Both the position numbers and the translations under genes were made by a program. Shown piece by piece: positions 57,886 to 64,000 of a DNA stretch of 64,000 nucleotides. The notes beneath the pieces are model-generated. The model had not been told where the DNA came from. It did no database searches and saw nothing but the letters and a program-made list of their open reading frames with translations. How positions within the stretch are numbered: position 1 is the stretch's first letter; each line of letters opens with the position of its first letter. The stretch is from a virus, in IMG/VR virus record IMGVR_UViG_3300017922_000003, positions 1 through 64,000 of that record, one strand, 5' to 3'.

Positions 57886-59778
57886 ATGCCAAGACTCAAT
57901 TCAGCCAATAATGCTAATTCTACGTTAGCTGCTGGAATATCTGATGTTGATACTACGCTTACAATACAGGACGCTTCCGAATTTCCGGCAGCGCCTTTTA
58001 GATGTACTATATATGAAAGATATCCTGAAAATGGAGAGATAGTTGAAGTTTCAGCCGTTGATGGAACTACATTCACTGTAACACGCGGAATGGAAGACAC
58101 AACAGCTCAATCGTGGGATGCTGGTATGAAGGTCGGACTGTTTGGTACTGCAGGACAGTATGATGAACTTATCAGCGACTCTGACGTAGACAGTTCTAAT
58201 ACAGCGGACAAGATAGTTAAAAGAGACTCCAGCGGAAACTTCAGCGCAGGAACAATAACAGCTGCACTGAACGGAAATGCCTCAACGGCTTCAGCTCTAG
58301 AAACTTCAAGAACAATCGAGTTGACAGGAGACGTTTCTGGTTCTGCTTCGTTTGATGGTAGCAGCAACGCATCTATTTCAGCGACAGTAGCTAACAATTC
58401 ACATACACATACAAGTTCCAATATTTCCGATGCCACCGATTCCAACACAGCCAATATGATTGTCAAGAGAGATTCAAGCGGTGGATTTAGCGCTGGAGCA
58501 ATAACAATGGCCAGTGGTAATGTCGTGAACGATCTTGTTATAGATGGCAATTTAACAGTTAATGGTACTGAAACTATCGTTAATGCAGAAACATTAGAAA
58601 TTGCTGACAATGTAATGGTTTTGAATTCAAATTTTACTTCCGGAACTCCTACCGAACATGCCGGAATAGAAGTTTCAAGAGGAGACTCTTCAAATGTCCT
58701 ATTGAGATGGAATGAAACAAGCAATTACTGGGAAATGACGGAAGACGGTACAAATTATTACAGGTTGCTCACCACAGCTGATGAGGGCACAGGTAATGGT
58801 TTAGATGCAGATACACTAGATGGTAACGAAGCTACTCATTTTGCAACAGCGTCAAACCTTTCCAGTCATACTGGAGACACAAGCAATCCTCACAGTGTTA
58901 CATCAACTCAAGCCAGCTACGATAACACAACTTCTGGATTAACTGCCACTAACGCTCAGACAGCCATAGATGAAGTAGAAGGGCGTCTTGATACAGCTGA
59001 AAGTAATATATCATCACATATAGGTACAACAACCGGTAACCCTCATAACGTTACCAAGAGCGACGTTGGATTGGGCAATGTTCCAAATACCGATATTGCT
59101 TATTCAAGCACAATAGCTGCCGATGATTTCACACAGGCAGAGGTAGATAACCTTAGGGCAGCCAAATTGGATGATGGTACTACTCCTTGGACATCTAAAG
59201 CAGAAAGCACAGATAGTAGATTTCCAACAAGTGATGAGAAAGACGCTTTAGCTGGAACTGGAACACCGAGTAGTACAAATGTCTATGTAACTAATGATGA
59301 TAGTAGGTTAAGTGATGCCAGAACACCAACAAGCCATGATAATACACATCATTCTGAAACATATATAACTGAAGTATCAGACGACACTACTCCACAACTT
59401 GGAGGAAACTTAGACGCAAATGACAAAATAATAGGTAAACCAGTTATAAAAGACTATGGAGAGGAAATTAAAGCTCATGGTACAACTGGCGGTTCAATAA
59501 CCTGTGATATGCAGGATGGAAATATTCATACCATAACGCTTAATGCTGATACAACATTTACATTCTCCAACCCACCCGCAAGTGGAACAGCAGGTTCGTT
59601 CACACTTATGCTAAATCAAGACAGTACAGCGAGAACTGTTACATTTCCAGCAAGCGTTAAATGGGAAGGCGGGTCAGTCCCAGATTTATCAACTGTTTCA
59701 ATTCTTTATATCCTAACGTTTATAACAACTGACGGTGGAACAACTTGGTATGGCTGGCTTTCAGGAAGTGATTTCTAA
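57886..59778 (+). CDS. Tail fibre protein
   Basis: A 630-residue protein, ATG 57886 behind GAGGTGA. The N-terminal 90 residues (a beta domain with GEIVEVSAVDGTTFTVTRG) attach to the tail. Two copies of SNTAD/ANK/MIVKRDSSG-x-FSAGTIT follow, then NLTVNGTETIVNAETLEIAD, as in phage fibre shafts. Repeats then include SSHTGDTSNPHSV and NPHNVTKSDVGLGNVPN, and the C-terminal 100-residue beta domain is Thr/Gly-rich. Trimeric shaft by analogy. A host-receptor role is likely. Confidence 0.85.
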   Translation: MPRLNSANNANSTLAAGISDVDTTLTIQDASEFPAAPFRCTIYERYPENGEIVEVSAVDGTTFTVTRGMEDTTAQSWDAGMKVGLFGTAGQYDELISDSDVDSSNTADKIVKRDSSGNFSAGTITAALNGNASTASALETSRTIELTGDVSGSASFDGSSNASISATVANNSHTHTSSNISDATDSNTANMIVKRDSSGGFSAGAITMASGNVVNDLVIDGNLTVNGTETIVNAETLEIADNVMVLNSNFTSGTPTEHAGIEVSRGDSSNVLLRWNETSNYWEMTEDGTNYYRLLTTADEGTGNGLDADTLDGNEATHFATASNLSSHTGDTSNPHSVTSTQASYDNTTSGLTATNAQTAIDEVEGRLDTAESNISSHIGTTTGNPHNVTKSDVGLGNVPNTDIAYSSTIAADDFTQAEVDNLRAAKLDDGTTPWTSKAESTDSRFPTSDEKDALAGTGTPSSTNVYVTNDDSRLSDARTPTSHDNTHHSETYITEVSDDTTPQLGGNLDANDKIIGKPVIKDYGEEIKAHGTTGGSITCDMQDGNIHTITLNADTTFTFSNPPASGTAGSFTLMLNQDSTARTVTFPASVKWEGGSVPDLSTVSILYILTFITTDGGTTWYGWLSGSDF

Positions 59779-60218
59779 TGATAGCCGATAGATTGAGAAT
59801 GAAGAAAAAACCTTCTTCATATATTTATTATTATGGTGAAGGCAATGATAATTTAGATGCTCCTGATGGTTGTACTAAAGAAGAAGATTATATTTATATG
59901 TATGCAAGAGCTTCGGCTTGGGTAGTTACAGCAGCACAATACTCTCTTGAAAATTATAATAGTGTAGAAGCAGTTATGATTGGAAATATTAGGGCTGAAT
60001 GTACTAATTGGATTAAAGTAGCCATAAGTACTTATAGTAATATGTCAACCCTTGATAGTACGTTTGACGCAGAAGAAAGAATAGATAATGTTGTTAATCA
60101 ACTTTATACTATAACTTTGGACATATCTTCATTCAATAGCTCAAAGTATATTTATGTACTTACACGATCATCATACCCCTACTCTGCCAGTAAATTATAC
60201 TCAGTTAGATTAATATAA
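59778..60218 (+). CDS. Hypothetical fibre-tip or accessory protein
   Basis: A 146-residue protein sharing 1 nt with the fibre stop. MIADRLRMKKKPSS opens a short basic segment, then a Tyr/Ser/Asn-rich, strand-dominated body with few charges and an unusual run of Tyr (YIYYYGEGNDN). Codons are A+T-richer than upstream genes, as in recently acquired fibre cassettes. Could be a receptor-binding tip or fibre chaperone. A remnant of a similar start lies at 60238. Confidence 0.6.
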   Translation: MIADRLRMKKKPSSYIYYYGEGNDNLDAPDGCTKEEDYIYMYARASAWVVTAAQYSLENYNSVEAVMIGNIRAECTNWIKVAISTYSNMSTLDSTFDAEERIDNVVNQLYTITLDISSFNSSKYIYVLTRSSYPYSASKLYSVRLI

Positions 60219-60237
60219 AGAATTGGAAGGTGTAATT

Positions 60238-60276
60238 ATGATAGCAAATAGATTGATAATTTTGAAATTAGAGTAA
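60238..60276 (+). pseudogene. 12-codon remnant resembling the start of the preceding gene
   Basis: A binding site GGAAGG stands before ATG 60238; the frame reads MIANRL and six more residues, then stops at 60276. The preceding gene starts MIADRL with the same TTATGATAGC-type context. This looks like the surviving 5' end of a duplicated or swapped gene. It might instead be a translated tiny peptide. Confidence 0.5.
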
Positions 60277-60292
60277 ACGGAGAGTGATATAG

Positions 60293-60967
60293 ATGTATGT
60301 ATTAGTTGAGAATAATGAAGTTGTAAAGAAAGGATTACCCAAAACAGGACAACTAAGCGATGGTAGATGGGTTTCCAATTATCATTTGTTGCCTGAAGAA
60401 ACTTTACTTGCTGAAGGCTGGTTACCTCTGATAGATAATATTCCTGCTTATAACAGCGAAACTCATAGACCTGTTAGAACTGGTTTTGATATTTACCCAG
60501 ATAGAGTTGAAGCCGTTTATACACTTGAGGAAATATTGCCACCACAGATAACAGAAGAAGAATTACAGGATAGAGCGGTAAAAAAGATTATCAAAAAGAA
60601 TGTAAATGACCAGATAGCAAATGGTGAAATTTCAGGAAGCGAAGTTTATGAATATGAATCCTTCATAGATGAATGGAAAGCTGGAATTGCTTATTCAGCA
60701 GGTAACATAGTGAAGTATAATGAAAAGCTTTACAAGGTTTTACAAGCTCACACTTCACAATCAGACTGGACTCCAGAAAGAGCAGTTAGCTTATTTGCTG
60801 TTTATACAACTGGAATATCAGACTGGGTTCAACCAACAGGAGCTCATGATTGTTACAATGCTGGTGATATGGTTTCTTACAAAGGTAAAACATATAAGTC
60901 TTTAGTAGATGGTAATGTCCGGAATCCAGAAGAGTATGAAGGTAGATTGTGGGAACTACAAGAATAA
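60293..60967 (+). CDS. Putative fibre protein with two chitin-binding-type modules
   Basis: A 224-residue protein, ATG 60293 behind GGAGAG. Residues 1-110 are a charged domain. Residues about 125-165 (WKAGIAYSAGNIVKYNEKLY followed by KVLQAHTSQSDWTPE) and 176-224 (WVQPTGAHDCYNAGDMVSYK, GKTYKSLVDGN, then W) match the carbohydrate-binding module 5/12 (chitinase-type) pattern twice: Trp, Y-x-x-G-D/N-x-V, Y-x-x-K/G-x-x-Y and closing Trp. This suggests binding of surface polysaccharide. Confidence 0.75.
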   Translation: MYVLVENNEVVKKGLPKTGQLSDGRWVSNYHLLPEETLLAEGWLPLIDNIPAYNSETHRPVRTGFDIYPDRVEAVYTLEEILPPQITEEELQDRAVKKIIKKNVNDQIANGEISGSEVYEYESFIDEWKAGIAYSAGNIVKYNEKLYKVLQAHTSQSDWTPERAVSLFAVYTTGISDWVQPTGAHDCYNAGDMVSYKGKTYKSLVDGNVRNPEEYEGRLWELQE

Positions 60968-61118
60968 TGAATATAACAATTGACTAATATGTAATAAATT
61001 AGTGAACACGCAATACAATGCGTGGTTACAACCATATAAGGGGTTAGGTGGATGTTCACTAATAGACATCAAGTAAATACAACTAACGAAAACTAAAAAC
61101 ACAAACGAGGTCTTATAA
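60968..61118 (+). ncRNA. Possible structured RNA or leader before the repeat fibre gene
   Basis: No protein frame. A perfect 11-bp inverted repeat ATTAGTGAACA (60998-61008)/TGTTCACTAAT (61053-61063) encloses a second stem CACGCA/TGCGTG (61007-61024, taking 2 bp from the first) and a GGTT/AACC mini-hairpin. The layout is a branched fold of about 66 nt, 55 nt before GTG 61119. It is not a tRNA: loop sizes and conserved positions do not fit. It could be a regulatory leader or a processing site. Confidence 0.4.
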
Positions 61119-63968
61119 GTGTTTACCAATAGAGCTAATTTTAACCAAATAGAATTTAACGGACTAGCTCTTCAAGTAGAATCAGCTGGTTCTGAAACAA
61201 ATATCAGCGCCTCTGTAGAAATATCTGGGTACAAAGGTATTTCACTTGGTGCTCAGACAACAGTTTCTGTTGGTACCGAAAGCTCTGTTGGTAAATCGAC
61301 AAGTCTCTATTCCGAAACATCTGTAAGCATATCCACACAGCATGAATTTAGTATTCTAATTCGTGCGCCTCCTGCAGAATCTACAATAATAGCAGGAACG
61401 GAAAGTGATTTTTATAAATCAACAGATATTGGCATTGATGCAAATGTTAATATCAATACAGAATATTCCTTCCAAAAAGAAATATCAGACAGCTCAGAAA
61501 CACAAGTAAATGCTTCTGTTGAAAGTGGTGTAGAAAAATCTACACAGCTTAATGTTGAAACAAGTGTACTAATTGCTCCTGAAATTGATGGTTTTAAGAA
61601 AATATCAGATAGCAATGAAACATCAGTTATAATAGATACAGAATCAGACATTCAAAAATCATCTTCAAACAGTCAGGAAACACATACTTACATCAGTACC
61701 GAAGCTAATAGTTATAAAATAATATCATTGGCTAATGAAACAGAAATAACAGCAGCTACTGAACGTTCTGGTTTAAAAACTACTTCACTTGGAAAAGACA
61801 CCAATGTAGTAACTTCAACCGAGCATGATTTTTATAAAACAGCAACTGTTGGTAATGAAGCTAATGTAATTACCATAACAGAGATAGATGGTTACAAGAG
61901 TGTATCTGCTGGTGCTGAAACAAGTATTACAACAAGTACACAAACAGCATATACAAAGCTGGAAAAACGTGGTGCAGATACAAGTGTAATTATAAGCACA
62001 GAGCAAGCTGCAACCAAATCAGTTTCTGTAGGTGCTGAGACTTCAGTAACAGCAAACAGCGAATCATCTGTCAAGAAATTTACAGCTGACAGTATTGAAA
62101 CTGAAACCCTTGCAACGACAGAAATTAATGGCTATAAATCAATTTCAAATAACTCCGAAACAAATATATCAATATCTACCGAAGCAGGACTAATAAAATC
62201 TATTGAAAATAGTAATGAAGCCTCTATTAACGTCGCTTCAGAATGGGACGGTTACAAAAGTAATTTTATTGGTTCTGAAACAACTGTAGACGTACAAGCT
62301 TCAGGAACACCCAAAAAATCCGTGTCGGATTTTGCAGAAACCGATATCTCTGTCAATACCGAATCTGAATATTACACTGGCGGAACAATTGTTTTTGTTT
62401 CTACAAAAGGTTACGGTGAAAAACAAGTATCGCTTGGTTCTGACACCGATGTTTATGCAACAACAGAAATGTCTGGTTATAAAACCGCTTTTGCTGGTGC
62501 TGAAACACAGGTTGCTACCTCTACTGAAAGCTCTGTTAAAAAATATGTATCTAACGGTTCAGACACACAAATAAATGTTTCCACAGAATCACTATATACA
62601 CGTTCTGCACAAACGGCAGTGGTAATTTCTACTGAATATGCTGCTACAAAGTATGTTTCTGCTGGTGCTGAAACTTCTGTCATAACAAGTACAGAAAGCT
62701 CTGTACAAAAAGAAATTACAGATAGCAGTGAAACAAGTGTCCTTGTAAACACAGAAAAAAACGGGCAAAAGAAGATAATCAATTTTAATGAAACCGATAT
62801 ATTTGTAAGTTCCGAAACCGCTGAATATAAAAATCCAACTGTAGGTAAATCAGCTGTTGTAACCATTGATACATCTGGAAACGGGTCAAAACAAACGGAC
62901 AACGATTCCGAAACAACTGTATACGTAACACCAGAAATATTTGGACAAAAAATAATAGTCGATGAATCAGAGACAACAGTGAATATTTCTTCGACCTCAG
63001 ATGTATTTAAGACAGTTTCTCAAAGTGCACAGACGGAAATTGTTGTTTCTAGCGAATCAGAATATTCAGAATCTTCAAGCCGTGCTGGCGAAGCTACTGT
63101 TAACACAACCACAGACGCAGATGGTTATAAACATATTTCTTTAGGCTCAGAAACAAATGTTGGAGTATCCACCACAAGCAGTGTAAGTAAAGATGTAGAA
63201 CTCGGCAATACTACCAATGTAAATGCAACTTGTGAAACAAATGGTTACAAACAAATATCGAACCAATCTGAAACAAACATTGTTACATCTACTGAAGGAA
63301 ACGGTTTTAAAGCAACATCTTTGGCATTAGAAACAACTGTAAATGCTTCTACACAAATTGAAGCTATCAAACAAATTCCTGACAGCGCAACAACAACAGT
63401 GAATATATCAGCAAGTTCAGGATTATTTACAAGTAAATTTATAACATCTTCGCTGGATGCCATGGGAGTAATAATAACTCCGACCACAATAAGAAAGCGA
63501 ATAAGGGTATCCACACTAAAAAAACAGTCACTGACAGGAACAATCGAAGTGAATTCTATGGCTACAAACTCAATAAGTTCTACACTTCAGGCGCAGGCAT
63601 ACGAACCACCATGCATAACAAGCACCATATCTGCGGTAGCAGTGCCTGAAAATGAACACAAAATACTCTTTGGAGGTGAAAGCGGTAGCTATCTCGGCAG
63701 TATTGACGTTAGACAGCCGTCATCAAACAGCTATTCATACACGCTGGTTGATGGAGAAACAGACGCTGTTATCGGTCAATACAATGGCATGAGATGGGAT
63801 ATCGCGCGAGCTACCAACTCCAGAGGAGTAATATTAAAGGCCTCGACTAAAGCTGACAAAGACAAGCTTGTAAATATGCTTGACAATCCAGATTCACCTC
63901 TATACATGTTAAAGTCCGCAGGAAAACCCATTGTGATTGTTTTTAACAACACAGCATACATTTATTGA
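61119..63968 (+). CDS. Repeat-based tail fibre / beta-solenoid protein
   Basis: A 949-residue protein from GTG 61119 behind GAGG. About residues 27-765 are roughly 37 repeats of 20 residues with the pattern ETxVxxSTExxGYKxISxGA (a 60-bp unit, imperfect at DNA level). Such a 20-residue alternating Thr/Ser/Glu pattern predicts a long beta-solenoid or trimeric fibre shaft. A few units are interrupted (for example IRAPPAESTII near residue 85). The C-terminal 165 residues are non-repetitive and globular. No catalytic motif. Likely a long adhesin or side fibre. Confidence 0.8.
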   Translation: MFTNRANFNQIEFNGLALQVESAGSETNISASVEISGYKGISLGAQTTVSVGTESSVGKSTSLYSETSVSISTQHEFSILIRAPPAESTIIAGTESDFYKSTDIGIDANVNINTEYSFQKEISDSSETQVNASVESGVEKSTQLNVETSVLIAPEIDGFKKISDSNETSVIIDTESDIQKSSSNSQETHTYISTEANSYKIISLANETEITAATERSGLKTTSLGKDTNVVTSTEHDFYKTATVGNEANVITITEIDGYKSVSAGAETSITTSTQTAYTKLEKRGADTSVIISTEQAATKSVSVGAETSVTANSESSVKKFTADSIETETLATTEINGYKSISNNSETNISISTEAGLIKSIENSNEASINVASEWDGYKSNFIGSETTVDVQASGTPKKSVSDFAETDISVNTESEYYTGGTIVFVSTKGYGEKQVSLGSDTDVYATTEMSGYKTAFAGAETQVATSTESSVKKYVSNGSDTQINVSTESLYTRSAQTAVVISTEYAATKYVSAGAETSVITSTESSVQKEITDSSETSVLVNTEKNGQKKIINFNETDIFVSSETAEYKNPTVGKSAVVTIDTSGNGSKQTDNDSETTVYVTPEIFGQKIIVDESETTVNISSTSDVFKTVSQSAQTEIVVSSESEYSESSSRAGEATVNTTTDADGYKHISLGSETNVGVSTTSSVSKDVELGNTTNVNATCETNGYKQISNQSETNIVTSTEGNGFKATSLALETTVNASTQIEAIKQIPDSATTTVNISASSGLFTSKFITSSLDAMGVIITPTTIRKRIRVSTLKKQSLTGTIEVNSMATNSISSTLQAQAYEPPCITSTISAVAVPENEHKILFGGESGSYLGSIDVRQPSSNSYSYTLVDGETDAVIGQYNGMRWDIARATNSRGVILKASTKADKDKLVNMLDNPDSPLYMLKSAGKPIVIVFNNTAYIY

Positions 63969-63987
63969 TGTTATTTCTAACAGTGAG
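63969..63987 (+). promoter_or_regulatory. Late-type promoter 10 (TGTTATTTCTA-N4-TGAG)
   Basis: An exact core begins on the base after the TGA of the fibre gene (63969-63979), ACAG, TGAG at 63984-63987, then CGATGAAC. ATG at 63990 is probably the start of the next gene, cut by the window edge after 11 nt. Confidence 0.8.
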
Positions 63988-64000
63988 CGATGAACGTACA

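Noticed and set aside
60998-61063. Degenerate tRNA
   Set aside because: No acceptable anticodon arm or T-loop sequence; arm sizes do not match a cloverleaf.
61119-63968. CRISPR or tandem-satellite reading of the 60-bp repeats
   Set aside because: The repeats keep an open frame and protein-level pattern while DNA identity is low; they are coding repeats.

Overview
The window is a contiguous part of a large contractile-tailed (myovirus-type) double-stranded DNA phage genome. It holds an almost complete virion module: packaging, capsid, contractile sheath and tubes, giant tail and baseplate proteins, and fibres. There is no housekeeping bacterial gene, integrase, transposase or CRISPR array. 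Strong AGGAGGT-type ribosome binding sites, frequent GTG and TTG starts, and heavy use of AGA (Arg), ATA (Ile) and ACA (Thr) codons suggest a Gram-positive-like or Thermotogota-like host. The host cannot be fixed from the sequence.

Layout. Positions 1-9,850 are all transcribed leftward (minus strand): small unknown genes, several tandem paralogues, a zinc-ribbon protein, a small membrane protein, an 870-residue protein that looks like a highly divergent beta/beta'-type RNA polymerase, a lysine-rich coiled-coil protein and a 48-residue protein. They are separated by long intergenic tracts rich in stem-loops and short repeats. Positions 9,850-10,205 form the divergent junction. From 10,206 to the right end everything is on the plus strand: putative small terminase, two hydrophobic Ala/Gly-rich proteins, large terminase, two unknowns, portal, protease fused to scaffold, decoration protein, major capsid protein, tRNA-Thr, connector and tail-completion genes, sheath, four tube-like proteins, two chaperone-like proteins, two secreted HExxH proteins, two giant virion proteins (1902 and 1914 aa), a 2279-aa baseplate hub, gp25-like and gpJ-like baseplate proteins, and a fibre region.

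Regulation. Rightward blocks are headed by one sequence, TGTTATTTCTA followed 3-4 nt later by TGAG. I find eleven copies including variants, often just after an intrinsic terminator and just before a ribosome binding site. It does not look like a bacterial -35/-10 promoter. The leftward region has none of them but encodes the RNA-polymerase-like protein, so the simplest model is that the phage polymerase reads these promoters for late genes.

Most unusual points: (1) the divergent polymerase with a five-Asp active-site loop close to its C terminus; (2) the phage-specific promoter family; (3) two nuclease domains with complete catalytic residues inside giant virion proteins, a DEDDh 3'-5' exonuclease in the 1914-aa protein and a staphylococcal-nuclease domain in the hub; (4) leftward genes whose coding sequences consist largely of consecutive short hairpins; (5) repeated intergenic elements and iteron-like repeats on the leftward side.
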